In this document: positions 33,001 through 41,800 of the stretch, piece after piece
Layout: each line of letters begins with the position of its first letter
Position numbering within the stretch: position 1 is the stretch's first letter
Assembly (NCBI GenBank): GCA_937902985.1
Contig: CALFNG010000455.1
Span: forward strand, 1-62,644
DNA: 62,644 nucleotides
DNA from: an uncultured Myxococcales bacterium
Lineage (GTDB): Bacteria; Myxococcota_A; Polyangia; Polyangiales; Polyangiaceae
Direction of reading: 5' to 3'
Notes under the pieces: model-generated
What the model was told of the DNA's origin: nothing
Database searches by the model: none
The model's input: only the letters and a program-made list of their open reading frames with translations
Program-made: the position numbers and the translations under genes

Positions 33001-33803
33001 ACGGCGCTCGTGGGCATCGCGCCGGGGATCCATCCGGAGAGCGGAACGACCTCGAAGCGCTTTGCGGCAATCGCGTCGAGGATCGCCGGAAGGGCGCGCA
33101 CCGCGGCGGGTTCGCGCTCGCCGCGCTCGGGCGCGTCGTGAAGGAGCACGATCGCCCCGTCGTGGAGGTCGCGGCGAACGCGCGCGACGACGTCCGCCGG
33201 GCGGGCTCGCGCAACCCCGTCGCGACCGCCGATCGTCCAGCCGACCACGATGAGATCGAGGGCCTCGACGACACGCGCGATGGTCGGGTTCGTGTGCCCG
33301 ATGGGCGGTCGAAAGAGCCGCGGACGCTGACCCAACGCGCGCTCGAGAGCCGCGATGCCGTGCTCGAGATCGGCCCTGACCCGGCTCTCCCGGCGAAGAG
33401 AAAACAGGCGATCGTGCGCGTAGGAGTGCAGCCCGATGGCGTGTCCCGCCTCGGCAATGGCGCGCACGACTTCGGGGTGTTCGTCGACCTTGCGCCCGAC
33501 GACGAAGAAGGTCGCGCTCACCCCGTGCTGCCCGAGGACCTCGAGGATGCGCGGAGTCCACTTCGGGTGGGGACCGTCGTCGAACGTGAGCGCGATGCCC
33601 CGCGATCCCCGCGGACCCCGGACAACGGCGTCGACGAAGACCCGCCATCGCAAGACGAGCACCCCCGAGAGCAGGAGCGTCACGTAGCCGACGAGGATCA
33701 GCGCGGACCACTCGGACGGCGGCGCCTGCCGCAAGACGGCGTATGCCGTGATCGCGAGGACGCCGGCGGTCGCCGCGTACAGGGCGAGCCGTGCCGGGGG
33801 CAT
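32973..33803 (-). CDS. Membrane-anchored polysaccharide deacetylase (NodB domain)
   Basis: 276 residues. Two hydrophobic segments lie at the N-terminus (LALYAATAGVLAITAYAVL and ALILVGYVTLLLSGVLVL). The NodB domain has motif 1 IALTFDDGPHPKWTP (metal Asp pair), motif 2 HAIGLHSYAHDRLF (two His), motif 3 RLFRPPIGHTNP and a late VVLLHD-like IVLLHDAPE. Members remove acetyl groups from chitin-like or peptidoglycan sugars in the envelope. It starts one base after the preceding membrane-protein gene ends, so they form one unit. It overlaps the kinase gene tail-to-tail. Confidence 0.9.
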   Translation of the reverse strand: MPPARLALYAATAGVLAITAYAVLRQAPPSEWSALILVGYVTLLLSGVLVLRWRVFVDAVVRGPRGSRGIALTFDDGPHPKWTPRILEVLGQHGVSATFFVVGRKVDEHPEVVRAIAEAGHAIGLHSYAHDRLFSLRRESRVRADLEHGIAALERALGQRPRLFRPPIGHTNPTIARVVEALDLIVVGWTIGGRDGVARARPADVVARVRRDLHDGAIVLLHDAPERGEREPAAVRALPAILDAIAAKRFEVVPLSGWIPGAMPTSAVQTGAGSTT

Positions 33804-33804
33804 G

Positions 33805-34341
33805 TCAGCGCTTCGCGCGTCGCGCGGCGGATTCGCCTTCGTCGCCGGCGTCGGCCTCGGCGACCTGCGACCTTGCACCCGGCCTGGCGTCGGCCGTGGC
33901 CACGCGCTTGCGCGCGCGCGGCCCCTCGTCTTTCGGCGGCTCGCTGGTGTTGTCGAGGCCGAAGAGGGCGCCCAAGACACCGGCGATGAGCGGGAGAGAC
34001 ATCGGGAGCTCGGCGACCGGCGTGACGCCGTCCCCTCCGAGAGCGCTCAGGTTCGGCGACGTGATCCCCGTGCCCCAGCGCTGCAACGCGAACATCGCGC
34101 CGACTGCGAGGACGGCTCCGAAGAACGACTTCAGCCCCGCTTCGATCTTCGCGCCTGCCGCCCAGATGGGCTTTCCGGCGACGGCGCCCGTGAGCGCGCC
34201 CGCCACCGCAGACGAGAGGTACGCGATCGCCGCGCCGCCGCCTGTCGTGAACGACGTCGCGCCGAGTTGAACGAGACCGAAGGCCACCGCGCCGCCGACG
34301 ATCAGGCCGAACACCAAGCCGAGAATCAAGCGACGGAGCAT
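33805..34341 (-). CDS. Small membrane protein of unknown function
   Basis: 178 residues. The N-terminus has GxxxG-type hydrophobic helices (RLILGLVFGLIVGGAVAFGL, AAIAYLSSAVAGALTGAVAG), then FFGAVLAVGAMFALQ and LPLIAGVLGALFGL. A charged cytoplasmic tail follows, rich in Lys, Arg, Glu and Ala. The repeated small-residue helices resemble glycine-zipper membrane proteins. It is cotranscribed with the deacetylase and lies 66 bases downstream of recD2. No family recognised. Confidence 0.65.
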   Translation of the reverse strand: MLRRLILGLVFGLIVGGAVAFGLVQLGATSFTTGGGAAIAYLSSAVAGALTGAVAGKPIWAAGAKIEAGLKSFFGAVLAVGAMFALQRWGTGITSPNLSALGGDGVTPVAELPMSLPLIAGVLGALFGLDNTSEPPKDEGPRARKRVATADARPGARSQVAEADAGDEGESAARRAKR

Positions 34342-34407
34342 CGGTTCCTCACAGGGTGGCCATGGCGACGCAAGACGTCAACGCAGGCGTGGCAGACGTG
34401 GTCCAAG

Positions 34408-36705
34408 TCAGGTCGCCGCCAGCCGCTCTCTCAGCCGCAGAGCAAGCCGCGTTCGCCTGGCTTCGTCGCCACCACGGCGCTGGCCGTCGCCCGCAGCCCG
34501 ACCGGTCGACAGGGCGAGCGTGAGCGCGCGCCGATCGCAAACCAGCACGACGAGGCGCTTTCCCCGGGTCACCGCGGTGTAGAGGAGGTTCTTGGAGAGC
34601 ATGACGAAGTGGGTGGTCAAGAGCGGGATGACGACGGCGGGATATTCGCTTCCCTGGGACTTGTGCACGGTGCAAGCGTACGCGAGCACGAGGTCGTCGA
34701 GATCGGACGCCTCGAACGCGACGTGGCGCCCGTCGAAGCGCACGGTCATCGCGACTTCTTCCGGATCGATGCTCGCGACCAGGCCGACGTCGCCATTGTA
34801 GACGCCCTTGTCGTAGTCGTTGCGGAGCTGCATGACCTTGTCACCCACCCGGAAGGCGCGCGCGCCTCGAACGAGGGCGACGCCCGCCGGGTTGAGCGCC
34901 GCTTGCAACGCCTGGTTGAGCGCAACGGCTCCGGCGGGGCCGCGGTTCATCGGGGTCAGCACCTGGATGTCGCGGACCGGGTCGAGCCCGAACCGATCGG
35001 GAATTCGCGACGTCACGAGCTCGATCACGGTCGCGCGCGCGCTCTCGGGGTCACGACGCTCGACGATGAAGAAGTCGGCGCCGGCCGGGGCGTCCGGCGC
35101 AAGCCCGCTCGCTCCAGAAACCGGCGCACGCCCGCTCGCTCCAGAAACCGGCATCTCGCCTTCGTTGATGCGGTGCGCGTTCGTGACGATGAGGCTTCGA
35201 GCCGCCTGGCGAAAGATCTGTCGGAGACGCACGCACGGAACGACCCCGGAATCGATGACGTCGCGCAGGACCGCGCCCGGCCCCACGCTCGGGAGCTGAT
35301 CCACGTCGCCCACGAGCAGCAGTCGAGTGCCGGGCGCGATGGCCTGCGCGAGCGAGTCGGCCGTGGGCAAGTCGAGCATCGACGCCTCGTCGACGACCAC
35401 AGCGCCGGCTTCGATCGGACGGTGCCGGTCCCGCTTGAACGTGGCCGACTTGGGATCGAAGTCGAGCAGGCGGTGGAGCGTCGTGGCCTCGGCGCCCGTA
35501 GTGTCCGAGAGGCGCTTCGCGGCGCGCCCGGTAGGCGCGGCGAGGCGCACGACGATGCCCGCGCGCACGAGGGTCGCCAGAATCGCCCGGACGATCGTCG
35601 TCTTGCCCACGCCGGGGCCGCCCGTCACCACGAGCACCTGCCTTCGCGCCGCCTCTTCGACCGCGCTCCGCTGCTCGGGCGCGAGCTCGACGCGCGCGCG
35701 CGACTCGAACTCGGCGACGGCGGTCGCCACGCCGTCGAGGGGAGCGGGACGTGCGGTCGCGAGCTCGGCCAGGCGACCCGCAAGGCGCACCTCGGCCGCA
35801 TGCATCTCCGACGCGAACACGGCCCGGCCGTCGTCGCTCTCGGGCGCCGCTTCGATGACGACGCGGCCCATCTGGACGCAGGCCTCGAGGGCGCGCTCGA
35901 TACGCTCCCGCACCGCCGCCTCGTCGACGGCGGCGGACTCGGCGGCCTCGAACCCGAGCATCTTGGCCGCGCGCGCTGTCACTTCCGAGCGGGCGGTCCA
36001 CGTGTGACCCGCGTCGGTCAGATCGTGAACGACCTGCAACGCCCCCGCCTGCATTCGTTGGGGCGAATCCGGCAAGACCCCGATGGCGGCGGCGATGCGG
36101 TCGGCGGTCTTGAAGCCGACGCCCCAGACGTCGAGGGCCAGGCGGTACGGCTCGCGCGACACGACGTTCATCGCGTTCGGTCCGTACCGCCGCACGATCC
36201 GCGTGGCGAGCGCGGGGCTCGCTCCGTGCGCCTGGAGAAAGACCATCACGTCGCGCATCGAGCGCTGCTCGCGCCAGGCGCGCGCGAGGGCGGCGCGGCG
36301 CTTCTCGCCGAGCCCCTCGACTTCGCGCAGGCGATCGACGTCTTCCTCGAGCACACGCATGGCATCGAGACCGAAGGTCGCGACGATGCGCTGCGCGAGC
36401 TTCGGTCCCACTCCTTTGATGAGACCGGAGGCGAGGTACCGCTCGAGTCCGCCGAGCGTCTCCGGCGCGAGCTCGATCAGCGACTCGACGCGGAGCTGCT
36501 CGCCGTGCTTTCGGTCTTGCTCGAGCACTCCGCGGATCCGCACACGCGCGCCCACCGGCGTCGGCGGAAAGCTGCCCACCGCGGCCAGGCGCTCGGCGCG
36601 GCCTTCGACGGCGAGCTTGATGATCCGGAAGCTCGAAGCCGCGCTCTCGAACGTGATCCGCTCGACGACACCCTCGAGGCTGACTTGGAGCGGTTTGGTG
36701 GTCAC
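34408..36705 (-). CDS. recD2: RecD2-type ATP-dependent DNA helicase
   Basis: 765 residues, the expected length. The N-terminus has an OB-like region (VSLEGVVERITFESAASSF) and helix-hairpin-helix repeats (SGLIKGVGPKLAQRIVATFG, EGLGEKRRAALARAW). The helicase core has Walker A VVTGGPGVGKTTIVRAIL, motif Ia LAAPTGRAAKRLS, Walker B VVVDEASMLDLP, motif III LLLVGDVDQLPSVGPG and the C-terminal YACTVHKSQGSEYPAVVIPL and LYTAVTRGKRLV. It unwinds DNA 5' to 3' in repair without RecBC. Residues around 510-530 contain a tandem nine-residue duplication (VSGASGRAP, VSGASGLAP). Confidence 0.96.
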   Translation of the reverse strand: MTTKPLQVSLEGVVERITFESAASSFRIIKLAVEGRAERLAAVGSFPPTPVGARVRIRGVLEQDRKHGEQLRVESLIELAPETLGGLERYLASGLIKGVGPKLAQRIVATFGLDAMRVLEEDVDRLREVEGLGEKRRAALARAWREQRSMRDVMVFLQAHGASPALATRIVRRYGPNAMNVVSREPYRLALDVWGVGFKTADRIAAAIGVLPDSPQRMQAGALQVVHDLTDAGHTWTARSEVTARAAKMLGFEAAESAAVDEAAVRERIERALEACVQMGRVVIEAAPESDDGRAVFASEMHAAEVRLAGRLAELATARPAPLDGVATAVAEFESRARVELAPEQRSAVEEAARRQVLVVTGGPGVGKTTIVRAILATLVRAGIVVRLAAPTGRAAKRLSDTTGAEATTLHRLLDFDPKSATFKRDRHRPIEAGAVVVDEASMLDLPTADSLAQAIAPGTRLLLVGDVDQLPSVGPGAVLRDVIDSGVVPCVRLRQIFRQAARSLIVTNAHRINEGEMPVSGASGRAPVSGASGLAPDAPAGADFFIVERRDPESARATVIELVTSRIPDRFGLDPVRDIQVLTPMNRGPAGAVALNQALQAALNPAGVALVRGARAFRVGDKVMQLRNDYDKGVYNGDVGLVASIDPEEVAMTVRFDGRHVAFEASDLDDLVLAYACTVHKSQGSEYPAVVIPLLTTHFVMLSKNLLYTAVTRGKRLVVLVCDRRALTLALSTGRAAGDGQRRGGDEARRTRLALRLRERLAAT
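35103..35152 (+). repeat. 27-bp tandem duplication inside recD2
   Basis: GCCCGCTCGCTCCAGAAACC plus GGC at 35103-35125 recurs exactly at 35130-35152. The 27-base period keeps the recD2 frame and adds nine residues in a surface-like linker before the second RecA-like domain. Confidence 0.9.
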
Positions 36706-37004
36706 GCGGGTCGTCGCGGGTCGCGGGTCACGTCGCGCGGGTCAAGTCGCGCTCACTTGCCGGGCGGCGGCGCCATGCCGCGCTGGGCGTAACAGAAGAG
36801 AAGCCTGAGTTCTGCCGGCTTTGACTATTTCCCGGCAGGCTCCGTCCAAAGCTCGCGATTTGCGGTGTCGAGGCAAAATGGACCCTTTTGAGACCGCTGC
36901 ACAGGTGTTGGGCCTTGTCCGGGGTGTCTCGTGAGCATAAGGTGCCCCCACCTGGGGAAAGGGATGCGCACGTTGGCGCGTTCATCGCTAGGCGAGAGCC
37001 CGAA
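36706..37004. other. Non-coding gap between recD2 and GT2 gene
   Basis: Divergent intergenic region of 299 bases. The recD2-proximal part has four short CGCGGGTC repeats (36708-36743). The middle (36790-36940) is less GC-rich than its surroundings (TTTGACTATTTCCCGGCAGG, CAAAATGGACCCTTTTGAGA) and could be a mobile-element relic, but no transposase frame or terminal repeats are visible. A ribosome-site-like GAGAG lies before ATG 37005. No promoter was identified with confidence. Confidence 0.5.
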
Positions 37005-38339
37005 ATGAAGAGGAGAAAATCCCCTGCTCGCCGAGCCGCGCTCGGCGCCATCGGGCTGCTCCCGCTCGTGGGAGCGTTGATCAGCATTTTCTGGATGCTG
37101 CTTATCCGCGCACGCCCCGAGACGTGGACGGCTGCCCTGGCTGTGATCGAGTCGTGGCTCCTCGGCTGCGTCACCTCGCTACTCGGCGCGATCGTGCTCA
37201 TGCAGGCCCTTTATACCGGTCTGCAGAGCTTGCTCTGGCAGCGGTACCGGCCTTTCAAGCGGCCGAAGCGCCCCGAGTGGCCGCGCGTGAGCGTCGTCAT
37301 TCCGGCCTTCAACGAGGGGCCGATGGTCGAGCGCAGCATCCGCTCGGTGACGAAGTCGATCTACCCGAGCGATCGTCTAGAGATCATCGTCGTCGACGAC
37401 GGCTCGCGCGACGACACGTTCTTTCACATGCAGCGGCTCCGGCGTGAGTTTCCGTCGCTCGTTCGTCTGATTCGCTTCTCGAGCAACCGCGGCAAGCGCG
37501 CCGCGCTCGAGGCGGGATTCCGCGACGCCACGGGTGAGATCGTCGTCACCATCGACTCGGACAGCGAGGTCGAACCGAAGACCATCGCCGAGATGGTCAC
37601 GCCGTTCCTCGTCGACCCGCAGGTCGGCGGCGTCGCGGGCCGGGTCACCGTGCTCAACCGAGACACGACCATCAGCCGCATGCTCGAAGTTCAGTATGCG
37701 CTGGCGTTCGACTTCGGGCGCGCTGCGCAATCGGCTTATCGAACGGTGGCCTGCTGCCCCGGCGCGCTCTCGGCGTTTCGCCTCTCGACCATCTTGCCGC
37801 ACCTGACCGAGTGGACCCACCAGACGTTCCTCGGCCGGCCGGTGGGCCACGGCGAAGACCAGGCGCTCACCAACATCGTGCTCCGCCAAGGCTACGACAC
37901 GGTCTACCAGCGCACGGCCGTCATCCACACGCTGGCGCCCACGACCTACCGGCAGATGTCGCGCATGTACCTGCGCTGGGACCGCAGCTACATCGTCGAG
38001 GGCCTCAGCTTCGCCAAGTTCATGTTCACGCGGTACCGGAAGAAGAACCGGCTCCTGCCGATCGTCTCGTTCGTCGTCTCGAACCTGCGCCTCGTGCTCT
38101 TCTTCTGGGGCCTCGTCGAGCTCCCGTTCGTGTTCACGGAAGACGCGGGCGCCCACCTGCACGCGGCCATCGCGCTGACCCTCGGGGCCCTCTTCACGGC
38201 GGCCTACTACCTCCGCATCGAGCGGAGCTTCCGCTTCGTTTACGGTCTCCTCTACGCGATCTACAGCGTGCTGTTCCTCCAATGGATCCTGCCCTGGGCG
38301 CTCATAACGGTACGCGACGAGCGATGGGGCACCCGCTAG
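37005..38339 (+). CDS. Processive GT2 glycosyltransferase (chitin/hyaluronan-synthase-like)
   Basis: 444 residues from ATG 37005. Two N-terminal membrane segments (LGAIGLLPLVGALISIFWML, LLGCVTSLLGAIVLMQALY) precede the GT-A domain. That domain has VSVVIPAFNEG, IIVVDDGSRDDT, IDSDSEVEPKT (the DxD equivalent), GHGEDQALTN (ED) and RMYLRWDRSY (a QxxRW-like site). Further membrane helices follow. This layout is that of NodC/HasA/IcaA-type synthases that polymerise N-acetylglucosamine-like sugars and export the chain. The polysaccharide deacetylase at 32973 is close by, which fits a GlcNAc polymer, but this is inference. A large palindromic element follows the stop immediately. Confidence 0.88.
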   Translation: MKRRKSPARRAALGAIGLLPLVGALISIFWMLLIRARPETWTAALAVIESWLLGCVTSLLGAIVLMQALYTGLQSLLWQRYRPFKRPKRPEWPRVSVVIPAFNEGPMVERSIRSVTKSIYPSDRLEIIVVDDGSRDDTFFHMQRLRREFPSLVRLIRFSSNRGKRAALEAGFRDATGEIVVTIDSDSEVEPKTIAEMVTPFLVDPQVGGVAGRVTVLNRDTTISRMLEVQYALAFDFGRAAQSAYRTVACCPGALSAFRLSTILPHLTEWTHQTFLGRPVGHGEDQALTNIVLRQGYDTVYQRTAVIHTLAPTTYRQMSRMYLRWDRSYIVEGLSFAKFMFTRYRKKNRLLPIVSFVVSNLRLVLFFWGLVELPFVFTEDAGAHLHAAIALTLGALFTAAYYLRIERSFRFVYGLLYAIYSVLFLQWILPWALITVRDERWGTR

Positions 38340-38467
38340 GTAGAGCACTTTTCCTCGTCGGCGATCGGGCCCGTCTCGGCGCTCGCCGTGCTCGACGTAC
38401 AGGAAGTACGTCTGCGCGCGGCGAGCACCGAGCCGGACCCGCTCACCTTAGAGGAAAAGCGCTCTAC
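38340..38467. repeat. 128-bp palindromic element B with GTAGAGC ends
   Basis: Left end GTAGAGCACTTTTCCTC (38340-38356) and right end GAGGAAAAGCGCTCTAC (38451-38467) are inverted repeats. Inside lie CGATCGGGCCC, TCGGCGCTCGCCG, a central hairpin ACGTAC-AGGA-AGTACGT, GCGCGGCGAGCACCGAG and CGGACCCG. The interior matches element A at 13194-13321, except that the central loop is reversed (AGGAAG here, CTTCCT there). It sits directly after the GT2 stop codon, where it could serve as a terminator. Confidence 0.75.
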
Positions 38468-38535
38468 ACGCGTCTGGAGGGGGAGAGGGCGCGTTGGGGA
38501 GTGGCCTCGTGGGACGCGTGGGGGGCTTCTCGGGC

Positions 38536-38874
38536 GCCTGACTGCGGTCAGGGACGCCTGAATGCGTGCGTTCAGGAAGCGCCGGACCGCGGTCCTCCAG
38601 CGCCCGAATGCGGTGAGGGGGCGCCTGAACGCGATCCTCCAGCGCCTGAATGCGTTCAGGAAGCGCCGGACCGGGGTCCTCCAGCGCCTGGATGCGGTCA
38701 GGGGACGCCGGACCGCGCTCCTTCAGCGCCTGGATGCGCTCAGGAGACGCCGGACCGCGGTCCTCTCGCGCCCGAATGCGTTCGGGCGGCTCATGAATAC
38801 CGTCAGGCGGCTCCTGAATGCTGTCAGGGGACGCCTGGGTGCGCTCAGGCGGCTCTTGGGACGATCCCCGCGGG
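38536..38874 (+). repeat. 21-bp tandem array, about 16 units, with alternating palindromes
   Basis: Contiguous 21-base units (one 20, one 25) from 38536 to 38874. Type A is like GCCTGAATGCGGTCAGGGGA plus C, type B like GCCGGACCGCGGTCCTCCAG plus C. A and B units tend to alternate between 38581 and 38769. Each unit is an imperfect palindrome (CCTGA...TCAGG, or GGACCGCGGTCC). Because 21 is divisible by three, all frames stay open. From ATG 38562 one frame reads as heptads such as RLNAFRK, RRTAVLQ, RLDAVRG. No convincing ribosome site precedes it and it runs into the antisense of the next gene, so I do not call a gene. The array fills the gap to the NTPase gene end at 38890. Confidence 0.9.
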
Positions 38875-38889
38875 CGTTTGGCGGGTCGG

Positions 38890-41800
38890 TCAGGGGTCGG
38901 GGGTTAGCTCCGGTTGCTTCGCGACCAGGGGGCGCGGTGCCAGCACTCTGCGAATCGCGCCCTCGACGAGCTCGTAAGCTTCGGGGGTGACCGGATCGCC
39001 GATCGGAGCGAGGAGGCCGGTCTCTCCGATGAGGCGAAGCAGGACGCTCCCCGCCTCTTGTGCGCGCCGCTGAACTTCTTCGGCGGTCAGGCTGTCCATC
39101 ACGCCGCTCGACGCGAACTGCGCGAGCACGCCACGCTCGGCGATGCGTCGCAGCGCGGCGACCGACATCGGCTTCCCGGCGGCGAGCGCGCGGAGCACGG
39201 CACCCGCGGGACCCGCCGGCTCGGCGATCTCCGACTCGACCCAGACACGCAGCGGAGACCCTTCGCGCTCTTCCCGGGCGACGGCCTCGCGCGCGCCCTC
39301 GATGCCCACGTTCACGGCTCCGAGGCTGCCCTGCCGCGCGTGATCGGGATCGTAGAGCTCGAGAACGGAAGTCCCGATCCGACGCAAGAGGAGCGGGACG
39401 CCCTGCGACTGGTTCACGATGAAGTCGAGCGCCTCGTCGGTGAAGCGGATGCCTTGCCGCCCGCCGAGACCTCGCATCATCGACGACGCCGCCTCGGGCG
39501 AGAGGCACGGGACGCACAGGGACGGAAACGCGCCCATGATCGACTGCTGGCCCAACGTGCGGAGCGGCGCCCAGAGCAGCGGATGCAGCGCGCCGCACAG
39601 GAGAACGCCCACGGACGCGGCGCCACCCTCCGAAGGACTCTCGCCGAGCGCGTTGCGAAGCCGGCCGAGCAAGATCGCGAGGACATCGAGGGCCTGTCCC
39701 GCTCGCGACGAGGCCTCCATTCCGAGGGCCTGCTCGAGCTCGTCGAGCACGAGGAGCATGGGCGGTGGACGGCGCCCCTCGGCGAACGGCGCGCAGGCCG
39801 AGCAGAGCTCGCGGATGACGCGCGTGAGGGCCGCCGCGTCGACCTCACCCACCGGAGCGTCGGGCACCGGGGCTCTCGGATACCGCGAGCGCGCGGAGTC
39901 GATGAGGCGCGCGCACACTGAGCGCAAGATCGCGTCGACCGCGAGCGAGGGATCGGGACCGAACGCGATCTCGTGGTGGAACCCGGCGAGGTCGACGTAG
40001 GCCGAGAGGCCCGGGAGCCGACGCGCAACCTCGAGCGCCAGCGAAGACTTGCCGAAGCGCCGGAGCCCGGTGACGACGCTCCAGCGGCCGGCGCGCGTCT
40101 CGGCGAGCAGCCCCGAGACGAGGCGCTCGCGATTCCAGAACTGGCTCGACGACGTGATGCGCCCCCGCACCTCGAAGGGGTTGCCGCGGAGGGAGGTCTC
40201 TTCGACGAGGTCGAGCAAGTCGCTCGCGCCACGAGCCCACTCGAGGCGCGATACGGCGAGAGGAAGCACGTGCACCGTCCGCGCCCCGCCGCGGCCCGCC
40301 CAGTCGAGCACGGCGCGCACGGCGCCGAGGTCGAGCGATGCGCTGTCGTCGTGCAAGAGGAAGGCGACGCGAGCACCGAGGCGCTGGCTGACCTGGACGG
40401 CGTGATGGACGTCGTGCTCCTGCACCTTGACCGGATCGAGCACGCGAACGACGGCGGCCTGGCTCCCCCATCGTTCCCACGCGGCGTCGGTGGGCAGATC
40501 GATGCGGAGCGAGTCGTTGCGCGAGGGCAAGATCGCGCGCATCGGGTCCGGGCGCGCCGGCAGGTCGAGGGCATCGAGCCGGTCGCGCGTCTCCTTGGAC
40601 CACGGGGTGAACGACCGACGAGCGCGCACCATGCGCAAGCTCCAGATGACGAACCCGACGAGCGCGAAGAAGATGCCCGTCGCGGCGGCGGTCACGCGCT
40701 GGTGGTGCGCCCACCGCTGCTCGAGCCGGCGGTCGAGGTCGCAGTCGTAAAACGTGTCCGGCGCGGACGCCCCGCAGCGCTCGCACCGCACGTCGGAGAT
40801 GCCGAGAGCCCGGCACGCCGAGTCGCGGGCGGTGACGTGCTTCACCCACCCGTCGAACGTGGAGGCCTCGTCGAAGCGCGCGGCCTCGACCGGCTCGCCC
40901 GTCCGCGGGTCGGCGCGCCAGGGTGCGGCCTCGGGCGACTCGCCGAAGCCACGCGCGATGCTCGACAGCGAGGCGAGGGCGGCCGGGAATGAGTCGGGCC
41001 TGCCGCGTCGATCGTCGCAGGCGGTCCTCAGGTCGGCGAGCGCGGTCGCCTGCGCGCGCTTGTCGAGAGTCAGCATCGTGTCCGGGGTCGGAGGGCGTGC
41101 GAACGAGCCGGCGACGCTGACGGCCTCTCCGAGCCAGAGCATCTCGGCGTATCGCGAGCAGACGTTCAACGGGATGCTCGCGTCGTCGCCCGGTCGCCCC
41201 TGCGCGGCCCAGCGAGCGATTGGACCGCCGGTGTCGACCGGGAGCGCCGCGCACCGCGGCGGCGCCGGGACCCGCTGCAACGCCCGCACCGCGCGGCTGC
41301 ACACGTCGAGGGGTGCGTCGTCGCGCGCGCCCGCGCGGATGTCGTCGACGCGCGGGAGAGAGCGCAGATCGAGGGCCTTGGGGCTCGGCAGGATCTTGTC
41401 GAGCCAGGCGTGAAACGATGGCTCGGTGTCGCCCTCCGAGTCGCCGATGAAGCAGGTGAAGAGCTTGGCCTGAGCGTCGCGCGCGACCTCGGAAAAGTCG
41501 CCCGACGACGCCGCGGCTTGCGGCGCGGGGAAGTCTTGCACCCACGCGAGCACCGTTCCCGGCGTGACGTTGCGGCAATCGGCCGCCCAGATGTCTTCGA
41601 CGCGTTGCCGCAACAAGAGGGGCGTCGTCGACTCGAAGGTCTCCTGCAGCTGCCGAGCTCGCCGGCACGCGCTCGTCGGCTTTTCGTCGCTGCACTGCGC
41701 GACGAGCTGGTAGGCCCTCACGAGGTGCAAGGCGGCCGACAGCGAAGGGCCTCGCTGACCCGTGGCCGCGTTGACGCGCTGGGCCTCCTCGACGAGCTTC

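Noticed and set aside
36728-37201. Minus-strand frame between recD2 and the GT2 gene and a possible insertion-sequence relic at 36790-36940
   Set aside because: No transposase motif or terminal inverted repeats; only a local base-composition change is visible.
38536-38874. CRISPR array
   Set aside because: Units are contiguous with no unique spacers and no cas genes are near.
38562-38990. 142-codon heptad-repeat protein from ATG 38562
   Set aside because: The heptads follow directly from the 21-bp period in any frame, the ribosome site is poor and the 3' part is antisense to the NTPase gene. Kept as a repeat, not a gene.
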